From Forficula auricularia (lineage: Eukaryota; Arthropoda; Insecta; Dermaptera; Forficulidae), in the NCBI GenBank assembly GCA_024734495.1, contig JALMQS010000055.1:7621386-7685385 (forward strand): a stretch of DNA of 64,000 bases, written 5' to 3'. Position numbers and translations under genes: made by a program. Shown piece by piece: positions 45,559 through 56,599 of this stretch (positions are counted from its first letter, which is position 1; every line of letters starts with the position of its first letter). The notes under the pieces were generated by a model that was given only the letters and a program-made list of their open reading frames with translations, did no database searches and was not told where the DNA came from.

Positions 45559-46011
45559 TAATTCTGTTTCATTTTTTTCATTTATATATAATTATTAATT
45601 TAATTATATATCTTGTTATTATATTATTGTTGTTAAAATAAATTTAAAATTCCATATTACTGCATTCAATTTCTACACCCGGTTCTATCCGCCTTATAAA
45701 TTAAGCTTTGATTTCAAATATCTTCTTACAGTCCAAGATATAGAATATTATTATATTCTGGTATTATCAGATTAACCCACAGCGACCTAACCTAAATTAA
45801 CTTTACCTTTTTAAACATTTAAAATTTAAACTCATAAATATCTTTGGAGTCTATAAGCTCCAGTTAGCTTTGCTATTTTCTTGTCCCACATCTTCAAAAA
45901 CATGTTGATGCCATTCCGTATACTAAGACTTAAACCTAATGATCCATATTTCCTTAATGTTCAATTTTTAGTCCTGGTTGCGTCTAACTTTTAGCTGATG
46001 AAAAATTGCCA
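45559..46011. other. No recognisable feature
   Basis: AT-rich sequence between a SINE and a LINE fragment. Nothing recognised. Confidence 0.45.
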
Positions 46012-46540
46012 AATTACTAACATTTTCGGAAAGTGTAAGAGTCATGAATTTCAAGAATCCAGAATTGTTCAAGCTAAAGTAATTCTAAACAAAATTCATT
46101 ATGCTAATTTTCAAACAGTTTGAAAATACGAAGATTGTGCTGGTGACATCTTTATATACAGCATTGCTATACCGATTGAAATCTGGACTATTGGTGAGGC
46201 AGATAGAGACAAAGGCTTTTCAAAATGTGGTGCTACAGAAGAATTTTAAATGGATGGATAGAATTACAAACGAGGGAGTTCTTGAAAAATTTGAAAAAAG
46301 AGAACACCGGGGAAAATCTGAAGAAGAGAAGGTCACAAATGATATGAAACATGTTAAGACACGGAGGATTGCTAAAAGATATTTAGAAGACGATATGTGA
46401 AAGAAAACTGAAAGGGAAGATCTCAATTTGAGTATTTTCCCCTAGATAATGAAAGTATCTGGGACATTTAAAGAAACGAAAGAGTTGGTATGGATAGAGT
46501 TAAACGGACGTAAGAGGTTGTGTTAAACCAGTCTTATAGC
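46012..46540 (+). pseudogene. RTE-type LINE reverse transcriptase tail, fragment
   Basis: ESRIVQAKVILNKIHYANF (about 46050) is the post-catalytic helix region of RTE-like reverse transcriptases. In a second frame, SLYTALLYRLKSGLLVRQIE, then TKAFQNVVLQKNFKWMDRIT and NEGVLEKF correspond to the C-terminal LYG.E.W..., AFE.W.WRR.LKI.W.DR.TNEEVL region. The catalytic part is absent and at least one frameshift is present. It is opposite in orientation to the LINE at 40.6-43 kb and is a separate insertion. Confidence 0.7.
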
Positions 46541-46909
46541 TAAATACTCAATGCTGCTTTAAAAAACATTTTTAAATTTCAGCATTAAATACTAGACTAT
46601 TTTTACCTCTATCTCTCTTAACAATAATTCCAATGACTGTACAGTTCTAGTGGATATACTCTAGCACATTGCCAGTAAAAGCAGGTGGCCTCACTTTCTG
46701 ATCTGTAGTGAAAATACAGAATCCTTATCATTTTGCTGAATAATGATAATATATGTTTTGTTTTTGACTTGTGAGAAAAATTGTCATTATTTTAGAGGTA
46801 AATAAGCGCAAATAAAGAAAATTAAACAATATATTCACAGGGAGCTCAATGATTTTGATTAAATTTTTTATTATAATTTTAAATTGTTCAAAAATATATA
46901 ATGTACATT
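46541..46909. other. No recognisable feature
   Basis: AT-rich sequence. Nothing recognised. Confidence 0.45.
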
Positions 46910-47862
46910 TTTACTTTACCATACAGGGTATGGTCAAGTATTGTAATCGTGCATGAAAAAAGTGTTTTTTCCTTCTTTTTTTCAAAATATCTCAAAAACA
47001 GTTGAAATTATTTTGATTAAAAAAATTAAGCGAAATCATGGCATTTCGGTCTATAAAAAAGCCCTAATAACTGAACATCGAAAAAATTATATTTTTCGAG
47101 ATAATAATTGTTTTGTCAAAATGTCTGTTAGTTAGTTAGTTAGTTTGTCTGGTTGTCTGTCTGGTTGTCCGTTAGTCTGTGCGTTACCAAATTTTTGTGG
47201 ACGAGCTAGCTCAAAAACTAGTTTGAATATCGAAACCAAATTTCACACGTAGTTTCGGTTCATTGAGATTAAGAGCTGATTAGATTTTGATGCATATTGA
47301 CCAAAAATTAAGGGGAGTGGAGGGGGGGTTAAAAATTAAACATCTAGGCAGTTGGAGTTTTACTGGGTAGTCCTTCCTAGTGGAGGTTAGTCCCTTTCGT
47401 TATGTGAATGCGTAAAAGCATTTCCCCACGTTAAAAAAAGGCAGTTTGAGCAATCTCAACCAAATTTTTTATACATAATCAGTGGATTCCCAGAAGTCTA
47501 AAAATGAAAAAATAACAGCCCAAAATGGGGGGGGTCAAAAAAATGAAAATCTTGCCCATTTACCAAACTCAACCAAATTTTGTATACATAATCAGTGGGA
47601 CAGCAGAAGTATAAAAATGCATAAAATAACCGCCCAAAATGGGGGGGGGGGATTGTAGGGTCAAAAAATGAAAATCTAGGCTCTTTTACTAAACTCAACC
47701 AAATTTTGTATACATAATCAGTGGGCCCCCAATAGTCTAAAATGCAAAAACTAACCCCTCCCCTACATGATTATAAATAATTTTATTAAATATAAGTGAG
47801 GGGTAAAGTTTGTATGGTAAAGTCAAGTGAATGGCCACATCAGAACACGTCAGCTTATTTAA
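46910..47862 (-). repeat. Dispersed repeat family A, copy 4 (inverted, three internal units)
   Basis: It reads inversely from ACTTTACCATACAGGG at the left to CAGAACACGTCAGCTTATTT at the right. Three internal units with AACTAACCCC/AACCGCCC and TCAGTGGG blocks lie at 47470-47765. A small retroposon interrupts it at 47354-47439. Confidence 0.88.
47354..47439 (+). mobile_element. 86-bp retroposon-like insertion in family A
   Basis: Compared with the other family A copies, GGAGTTTTACTGGGTAGTCC ... TTTCCCCACGTTAAAAAAA is extra here. The bases GGCAGTT at 47347-47353 and 47440-47446 form a 7-bp TSD, and the insert ends in seven A residues. It has internal symmetry (TAGTGGAGG; CCTTCCTAGTGGAGG). I do not know the family. 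It contains no B box. Confidence 0.7.
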
Positions 47863-49213
47863 AAACATAGATGGTAATTATTTTAACATTATTCTCGATA
47901 CAAATTAAAACAATTTATTAAAAATCAAATTATAGATTATGTTCCAAAATATCGAAGAAGAGGGGTTAAACACATACATATTATTCCTTGCTTCGGCCTC
48001 TATGCAATATCATTTTTGCGAAAATTTCTCCTTCAGTTTGAAAGCCCCTTAAAGATAGTCAACTACACATACACGTCTTTACAATAACCTCATTTATTTT
48101 ACAACGTGACTTTTGACTTAAAACTAATAATCATATAATAATACTATTTTCCTTGAAAGTCAAGTTAGGAGAGACACTTTTGGAAAAAAGTGTTGTGTTT
48201 TTATTATGATTTCTCCAAGAAAATATTCCACTTGTTTGTAAAATATTCTAAAAATCAATGTAACTAGATTGTTATTTATTATGACATTAAGTGACTCAGA
48301 CAACTCTGCATTTAAACTCAATTCCAATTTCAAGTATATTATCATCTCGTTATCTTAAATCTAAGAATCGGACTTTAAAACCCTTTACATTTCAAATGAA
48401 ATAATTCAAAAAGTATTTGCGATATCGAAACCTTGTTTTTACTATCGCAATCAGCATAATCATATTTTTAAGAAATGCGACATATAAATGGAATACTAAA
48501 ATTTAAAATTTATCAATAATTTTTAAAGAGTTAGGTGTCGGTTCAAGGTGAAAGATTTTTAATAAAAGTAAATAAAATTTTTCAGGTAAGTAATGAAAAA
48601 ATTTCTGAAATGACGAATGTAATATAACTTAATGAAATATTTATTCTTTTTTTAGGTTAAAAACGGAACCTTATTAGTATCGATAGTGTGCCAGTTCGAT
48701 TGTCAGAGTATTGAAGCTCATAGGCTAAGTAAAGATACAATTTTGAAATTTACAATTTTCCCCTAAATAATAAATCGCATTGAAATGTATTAATGAGATG
48801 ATTTTTTTGTTGTTTTTTTATTTTTTCGAATTTAACTTATTATAACAATTTGATTTTTCTTCTTGTGTGGAAATCTATGATAACATAAAAACAAAATATC
48901 GTAAAAAGTTCCTTCTAGAGCCAAAATATTTGTATTTATAAAACAAAGAGGCGATTAAATTTTTTTTTTCTCGAATTTCAAATTGTTTGAAGAAAATTTT
49001 CAAGAATCGGGTGGCACTTAGAAAAATATATGGTTTAATATTTTAAAAACGTGATTTGATAACAATAAAAAAATGGCTTATCTTTATCTTATTCCTAATA
49101 GCGTGACTACATATTGCTAAAGCACACTGTCTGGCAAGTATAAAAGATAAGTTCAGAAATCTCCAATTTTTAAGAGTGTGTAAATATATAAATAAATTGG
49201 GAAAAATGTATAC
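47863..49213. other. No recognisable feature
   Basis: AT-rich sequence. No gene or clear repeat partner was seen. Confidence 0.45.
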
Positions 49214-50285
49214 CAGTGGCGTGCGGTCCATGGATGCTGTGGATACGGCGCATCCCGCAAATTCCAAAATGTCAAGAGTTATATTTGAAAATTTGTAAAA
49301 TTTTAAAAACATTTTCATTAAATACTATACAACTAATTCATTTAAAGTTATATAAAATTTAAAATTTACTGAGCTTTAGGAACGTTAGGAAATTTAATGA
49401 AAATGAAAAAAAAATATTCCACATTTCCTATGTTAATCACTTCACTTATCTTGAGGGAAATACTTTGATTTTATGAGGTTAAAAAGTGAATTAATTTACA
49501 TGACTTTCATTTAAAATCTATCAATTTCATTAAACAAATTATTCGTTAAAGATGAACTAAAAGATGTTTGGGCAAAAGTATTTACTTTAATCAAATCGTT
49601 TTGGTCCGAGTGGAAAAAGCCCATTCCTAAAATAATAATAGAAATTAAAAAATTAATCTCTAATAGACTGAAACAGTTTGAGCTCGTATTTGGAATCCTA
49701 GAAATACATCTTAGCTCTAAAGAAAGAGAGATCATTCTATGCGTGCACTTTCTAGTTATTTTCATCGATCAGATTCTAATGAAAGAATCGCTCACCCGCA
49801 TATTAAATAATATCTAAAAGACTCGGTACACTAGAGCTGCCTTAGTAATTATTAATAAAATAAAATAAAAATTGTTCATTTATGGCTATACTATAACATC
49901 CTCTTAAAATCTCAATAGAATAATTCAAAAAATATTTTCTACCTTTTGAACCAGATATTGTAAAACCTAATCTGTAGGTACCATGTATTGATACAAAAGA
50001 ACTTTTTGATTTTTGCGTTATCGTGGGTATCGGAATTCAGACACACAAAGAGACAAAAAATCATAATTGAAAAATATTTTTCTCTGAGTTTCAGAAATTT
50101 TAAAGCAAATATTTATTTTTATGCCTGATTTTTAATTCATTTAATTTGCATTGTGCCTTCTATCGCGGCAGTCAGTTTTCAACTATGAAAAGAATTGAAA
50201 CATCACCATAAGAAGCTGAAGTAAATATAGATTATCCGCTCTGTTTAAATACAAATAGATAAAAAAATCTAATGTTAAATTTGAA

Positions 50286-50408
50286 AAAAATAAGATGACG
50301 TGTTCTAATGTGGCCATACATTTGACTTTATCATACAACCTGGCCCCTAAAACTATTTATAATCATGTAGGGGGGGGGGAATAGTTTTTGTATTTTTATA
50401 CTTCTGGG
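50286..50408 (+). repeat. Dispersed repeat family A, copy 5 (5' end only)
   Basis: It begins AAATAAGATGACGTGTTCT and runs through TTTATCATACAACCTGG to TTTATACTTCTGGG, where family E sequence takes over. Only the first 120 bases are present. Confidence 0.8.
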
Positions 50409-50639
50409 ATTTTATAATTTCACTATCGAGTATTTTAATAATGGAAGAGTTATTTATTTAAATTAATTAGTTTTCAGAGTCAATAACTATAAATCCTGCA
50501 ATCTTATTATTATTATCTTACTCTTTTTATAAACTGCAACTGGATCGTTGCTAAACTTTATCCAAATTCATTTGAAATATTAATATGTTTATTCCTTTAT
50601 ATAAATCAGATATCACTTGCAATTTGCAGTTCATGTTGA

Positions 50640-51350
50640 CTTTAATTCAAAAATAATGATCGATTCTCATTTAACAGTCGAGGAATAACAATTCTACATT
50701 GATTTTTGACATTTCGGTTATTATTGGTAATCATTGCTGAAGACATGGAGGAATCGACTTAAAATCAAAAATAACGATCGATTCTAATCTAATACTAGAG
50801 GAATAACCTTATTGCATTCCATTTTTGATGTTTTGACTATTAATGGCAACCTCTACTGAAAACGTGGAAGAATCGACTTAAAAATCAAAAAGACTAAATT
50901 CAAGCTTGAGTTGTTTGCCATAAAAGAATTTAGTCTTTTTGATTTTAAGTCGATTCCTCCATGTTTTCAGTAGATGGTTACCAATAATAATCGAAACGTC
51001 AAAAATGGAATGTAGTAATGGTTATTCCTCAAGTATTAGATGAGAATCGATCGCTATTTTTGATTTTAAGTCGATTCCTCCATGTCTTCAGCAATGGTTA
51101 CCAATAAAAACCGAAACGTCAAAAATCCAATATAGAATGGTTATTCCTCAAGTACTAGATGAGAATCAATCGCTATTTTTGATTTTAACTCGATTCCTCT
51201 ATGTCTTCAGCAATGGTTACCAATAAAACCGAAACGTCAAAAATCCAATATAGAATGGTTATTCCTCAAGTACTAGATGAGAATCAATAGCTATTTTTGA
51301 TTTTAAGTCGATTCCTCCATGTCGTCAGCAATGGTAACGGATAAGAAAAC
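50640..51350. repeat. Palindromic satellite-like array with CGAAACGTC units
   Basis: Units of about 118-121 bp share GATTTTAAGTCGATTCCTCC, TTCAGCAATGGTTACCAATA and CCGAAACGTCAAAAAT. On the right they repeat at 50941, 51062, 51181 and 51299. On the left at least two units lie in the opposite orientation, 120 bases apart. The centre is near 50912, with AGACTAAATTCAAG facing AAAGAATTTAGTCTTTTT. The inner units have CAGTAGA, and the outer ones CAGCAAT, where a hammerhead would have CTGANGA. Confidence 0.8.
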
Positions 51351-51798
51351 AACGCGGTTGCTATGGTTACTTATAAAATTTCCTCCCAAATTTTTACCAT
51401 TTCACAGCGAGAAGCCTAACCATTCTTACTTAAGTTAGGTTAAATGAGCTATATTAAAACGATCAAATGAATAAATTTTAAAGAATTTAAAATTAAAAAA
51501 AGTACTATTTTACTATAGAGTAAAGTACTTTAAAATATGATTTTACTAAAAACTTTATTTAACCTTTTTTGTGGTCCCCAAGGTACTTAATTAGGATATT
51601 AAATTTCATCAAAATTGGTTAAGTCATTTTCAAGATATTTAGAAAAAACTAAAAAGTACTGAAATAAAGTACTAATGTTTGTGGACCGATATGTACCAAA
51701 AACTAATCAGCGCTTCATTTTGTTAAACTAATGGTAGGTTTTCAATTTCATTTCAATCAGCGCAAAGGTGTGGAAAAAATCGTGGACGAAAAAAACGA

Positions 51799-51840
51799 TA
51801 ACACACACACACACATACATCCATCCATCCATCCATCCCC
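51799..51840. repeat. CA and CATC microsatellite
   Basis: ACACACACACACACA runs directly into CATCCATCCATCCATC. Confidence 0.92.
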
Positions 51841-52708
51841 ACGCACTTCCAAAAAAAATGGCACTTTTTGGCCTCTCGACGAGATTCCAGGTAATTTTTG
51901 GCAAAACCGTCACGTGCTAAAATTCAATCTCATTGAATACTTCAATTTGTGACCTTAATTGAGTCTATGGGTTCCGTAGTCTTTACCTGAGGACCCTTGA
52001 AGTCGCGCTTGCCGCGAGATCGATTCCAATACTTTCTCCCATGCTTCGCATTGGATAAAGTAAAAAGACCTAAAAACAAAATTAATTGAATTGTTTGGAA
52101 TTAATTTTGGGAGATTCTTTTGAGTTAGACTACTGAGGGAGATATTTAAAAATAAATTCAAAATTTTTTGTGTTTTCTAACACGTTTCGGTTTCTTATTC
52201 TTCACTGATGAGAGATATAATAAAAATTAATTAACTCATATAATTGAATTTTTAGGATCATCAAGATCACTTCGAGTTTCATTTTACTAATTCATCTTCA
52301 GGATTAAAAGTCGAATCGTCGGAAAACTCTAGATTTTAATTAATTTTTCTAATTTCATCATAGGAAATCCAACTCGAACTCTATATAGATTTTCTAATGT
52401 TTTAGTACCAATATCCTGATCAATAATAAGTATACATAATTATTTATTAGCAATTATAGAACTTTTCATTTTTCGTTTCAATATTTTTTTCTAACCTAAA
52501 ATTTCGACATCATACATAACAGAGGCCCGCAATAGATAACGTTGTTTAAATAAACTTATCGGATTCTAATAAATTTTCGGCTGCTGAATCTGAAAATAAA
52601 TTTCTTTTTACGTATCACATCTCATTTGTACATTATAAGAATTAATGATGAAAAAGATGCTCAACTTTTGGCATGTAAAAGTCCCAAAATCATATATTTT
52701 CTCAAACC

Positions 52709-53413
52709 AAAATAAGCTGACGTGTTCTGATGTGGCCATCCACTTGACTTTACCATACAACATGGTCCCTAAAATTATTTATAATCATGTAGGTGGAGGG
52801 GGTTAGTTATTGCATTTTTATATTTGTGGGGTCCCACTGATTATGTATACAAAATTGGTTGCGTTTGGTAAATCGCCAAGATTTTCATTTTTTGACTCTA
52901 TACCCCCCCCCCTTTTGGGCGGTTTTTTTTTGCATTTTTAGACTTCTGGGGATCCACTGATTATGTATACAACATTTGGTTGAGATTGCTCAAACTGGCC
53001 TAGATTTTTAATTTTTAACTCCCCCTCCAACCCCCTTAATTTTTGGTCGATATGCACCAAAATCTAATCAGGCTCTTAATCTCAATGGACCAAAACTACG
53101 TGGAAATTTGGTTTCGATTATTCACACCAGTTTTTGAGTCTAGCTCGTCCACCAAAATTTGGTAACGCACAGACTAACAACCAGACAGACTAACTAACAG
53201 ACCTTTTGGCAAAAACAATTATTATCTCAAAAAATATAATTTTTTCGATGTTCACTTATTAGAGCTTTTTGTAGAGCGAAATGCCATGATTTCGCTCAAT
53301 TTTTTAATCAAAATAGTTTTTGCCGTTTTTTAGACATTTTGAAAAAAAGAAGGAAAAAACACTTTTTTCATGCACGATTACAAACTTGACCATACTCTGT
53401 ATGGAAAAGTAAA
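52709..53413 (+). repeat. Dispersed repeat family A, copy 6
   Basis: It begins AAATAAGCTGACGTGTTC and ends CTCTGTATGGAAAAGTAA. Two to three internal units lie at about 52795-53040, then the GTAACGCACAGACTAAC block. It directly follows the end of family E copy 1 and directly precedes the right end of family B copy 3. Confidence 0.85.
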
Positions 53414-54000
53414 AAAAAAATTCTATGATGCAGTTATCGATAAATTTTGCAAAAAGGAGAGAAGAATAAAATATTAAAAAAAAAAATGAAGGTCTATTTT
53501 TTGAACAGTATCCCCTGGTTGAAAAGTCACCACCTTCAACTGATGTATACTATACTATATTATTGTTTTATAAGGGGAATAATATTAGAGGGTCATTTAC
53601 TCATACTCACATTGTTCTATAAAACTATACTTAAAATATTTCGAATCCTTTTACCACCCAAAAGTCGCATTTTTTCAGTTTTAAACATAGTAATATTTAT
53701 TTTATCTTCCATTAAATTTTTATTTTATTGCATTCTCACATTCTTAAGATATTTCCAACTTTATTTTTATACACTTTTTGAGCGTAGAGAACTTGATATC
53801 GATTCCTATATATAATATTATATAAAATAAATGCATTATAAAAATTGCATTAGTACGTTTGTTACTGTTAATAATGAAGCTATAGCTGATGAAACCTTGA
53901 CCCTTAGCGGCTTTTAACGTGACGTTTTTAATGGAAAAATTAAACATAAATATTTAAACATTTTCGATGAAAAAGATTTGTTTTGAATAAATTTTAATTT

Positions 54001-54039
54001 TTAACCGACTTCAAAAAAGGAGGAGGTTCTCTATTCGAC

Positions 54040-54071
<32 letters not shown>

Positions 54072-54745
54072 GTGCCTATGTTACCTCATATCTCCGCCAA
54101 TTCTCAACCGATTTTGAAAATTTTTTTTGCATTGGGTCCAGTCTAGCTTCCGATTGGTCCCATTTTTTTTTCGTTTTTTTCATAGGTATTAGATCTTTTT
54201 TATTAGGTTTGTTTAGACCTAAGCTCTTTGTTTATGAACCGATTTCGATGGTTCTTTTTTTATCCGATAGGGGGTGTCTTGGGGATGGTGCCATATTAAT
54301 TTGATCAAGTTCTGATGATATGATCACTATTAATAACATCACTAAAAAGAGAAAAATAAAATATATTTTTAAGAAAAAAATAAAACCGAGCTTCAAAAAA
54401 TTAAATGCAACAAATAAAATACACTAAAAGGTATAAAATAATTATTATCTTATTTAATTACAACTAAACGACGAAATATTAACATGAAATTACTTTTTGA
54501 AGTTGGTGCCAAACATATACCTTTTATGAATCGCACTCGACGGATGTTACTTAGTACGTTTGGAGGGTATGCTCTCTTATAGGTATAGTTTGTTTGGCAC
54601 CGACTTCAAAAAGTAATTTCATGTTAATATTTCGCCGTTTAGTTGTAACTAAATAAGATAATAATTATTTTATACCTTTTAGTGTATTTTATTTGTTGCA
54701 TTTAATTTTTTGAAGTCGGTTTTTATTTTTTCTTAAAAATTATTT
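54001..54745 (+). repeat. Family F foldback repeat, copy 1
   Basis: It starts TTAACCGACTTCAAAAAAGG (then AGGAGGTTCTC). The second half folds back: arms 54367-54510 and 54596-54740 are inverses, joining AACCGAGCTTCAAAAAATT with its mirror near the right end. ACCGACTTCAAAAA is thus repeated at start, arm ends and loop edge. From memory this ACCGACTTCAAAAAAGGAGG start is widespread in arthropod genomes. I cannot name the family. A poly-T run lies at about 54048-54071. There is no real protein frame. Confidence 0.8.
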
Positions 54746-54770
54746 AAAAAAAAGTTTGTAAGTTCTTTGG

Positions 54771-56595
54771 CTACTTTCTCAAATTTTTACAGAAAATTTA
54801 ATCAAAGATTTGCAAAACTGGAGGGAGAGACAGATTATTACCAACATCAAAATGAAAATTATTGTTAATTTTGATTTTATTATACCTATTCTACCTTACC
54901 TCACTCAATGGATTACAATAATCTCATTTTGAATAGGTAGGTAAAATATTTTTAGATGTTCCTCAATTTTTTTTTTTCAATTTCTCTACACATGGAAAAA
55001 TGAAAACATTAATAATATCCTATAATATACTAGGTACTGTCTATTAAAATTAATCACAATAGGGATGAATTGAAATAGAATCGAAGCTGTGAGATACTGT
55101 CAGACAGAAAAACAAACATGACGTAACTATATAGCAATTCTAGTTTCTACTGAGTCAAAAAAAAATCATAGTAATTATTTATAAGTTATCTAATCGTATT
55201 CAACAAGAAAAAAACCACATAATTAATTTAGATCTATCTCGAAAACAGCTCTATACATTTCGATGAAACCAACGTTATATTCCACGTGAGCAGCAATGCC
55301 CTGATAAATAACTTGTTTGTTTCACTTTTATTAATTCTGGCTGCCAATAAAAATATTAAATTAATATCTCGCCTTTAAATAACACAAAAATTACCGAGCA
55401 AAGGTTAGTATTTAGCTGTATAAAGATAATTTGATACCAAAGTTGGAAATGAATTTTTCTAAAACATTTTTTGTACAAATTCTTTCGAAAGGCCTAATGT
55501 TAACAAAATAATTGCTCAATTTATATTTATCTTTAATTTAACTCACTTGCCTTTGCAATTAACAATAAAAAATTAAATAGCAATCCTGCTAATTTCCAGT
55601 ATAATTTTTCAATTTATCCCTGTCAACTTGGAGCATATTTTGTTTGAAACCATAATTAAGATATAGATATTTTATATATGTCACAATTTGAAATAATGAA
55701 ACCCATCCATCTAGTTAAAATAATCAGCAGGTGAACCCTTGAGTAAATATGGCAATTGGGATCTTATCAGAAAATCCTACATGATGTTGCAGGCTAAGAC
55801 AGCCCACATTTGTGAGTGATACAGTTATATGGATTAGGAATATATAGTAAAATATTTAGATATTACTTAATTAAAATAAATACTCGAATTCCTCTATTAT
55901 TAATACCCGTAATTTATGATATTTTATGTGTTTACCCTCCATCTGCTTACTTACTTTATAAGCATTGTTAGAAACAGGTTAAAAATTCGGAAAATGCGGG
56001 TATTTAAAACTAAATTTGAATGAGTTATATTTGACAGTTCTAAACAACAGGAAAATATGTTCTAAATTAACTTTTTTTATATTATAAGAAGTAAATTATG
56101 GAATATATTTTCACATAAAGATTAAGTGGTAGTTGCTTCAAACCAGTCTTATGAGTGTATAAATAGGTATACTCGATGATGTTGATTAAGTGCATTAAAC
56201 ATAACAAACAAGTATTAAATTTTTGAGTACTTCAATAATTAATTAAATAGCCCCCCCCTCCCCCTAGCTTCATGACTCACTCACCCCCAGTTTCAAGAAA
56301 AGTACCATCTTCCCATTTGATTAACTTCTAAAGAATTAGAAGAGCTTTTTATTACCTTTTTTTGAAATGCAACAATTTTCAACCCCCCCTCCCGTTCCAG
56401 AAATTTCAAAGACGCACTCTGCATGTCAACCCGTTCCTCTGTGGGCACCCATGGCCTAAAAATGAAAGTATCTTATTGATCTTGGAGGATAGATTAAATA
56501 TTTTTGTAAAATATTTATTTCATTTTGAAGTTGTTAAGTTTTGGAAACTACGAGTATAAAGTTGTAGTCTAAAATTAAAAGAAAAAAAATTATTT
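54771..56595. other. Mostly unannotated
   Basis: AT-rich, with somewhat more complex sequence at 55255-55800 and C-rich tracts at 56245-56400. No gene or repeat partner was recognised. Confidence 0.4.
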
Positions 56596-56599
56596 ATCT

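Larger units (their letters stand above)
50408..52712 (+). repeat. Family E repeat, copy 1 (with 1.54 kb extra inside)
   Basis: The segments 50408-50521 and 52062-52712 match 57649-57762 and 57779-60126 (the latter minus the LTR element) in the same order and orientation. Here 1.54 kb (50522-52061) separates them, including the palindromic array at 50640-51350. The stretch 52127-52130 (AGAC) is the empty target of the LTR retrotransposon found in copy 2. The termini are GATTTTATAAT and CTCAAACCAAAA. Confidence 0.8.
49214..53542 (+). mobile_element. hAT-like element family B, copy 3, 4.3 kb with nested repeats
   Basis: It starts CAGTGGCGTGCGGTCCATGG and ends with CCTGGTTGAAAAGTCACC then ACCTTCAACTG, the two ends of family B. 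The flanks ATGTATAC at 49206-49213 and 53543-53550 are identical, a perfect 8-bp hAT-type TSD. Copy 1 is only 854 bp, so most of the length is later insertion. Family B sequence can be followed at 49214-49330, about 50262-50287 and 53414-53542. Family A material and a 2.3-kb block lie between. The stretch 49340-50200 is not in copy 1 and might be transposase remnant, but I recognise no motif. Confidence 0.8.

Noticed and set aside
50930..51130. Calling each unit of the 51-kb array an active hammerhead
   Set aside because: The CTGANGA box is replaced by CAGTAGA or CAGCAAT and stem I pairing is poor, so catalysis is not expected.
52150..52330. Hammerhead in family E (CTGATGAG near 52205, CCGAAACGTG on the minus strand)
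   Set aside because: The two boxes lie on opposite strands or have a changed first core base and GTG instead of GTH, so no proper core forms.
53447..53815. 122-codon plus-strand frame
   Set aside because: It starts inside the end of the hAT-like element, is AT-driven (I, F, L, Y, K) and has no recognisable motif.
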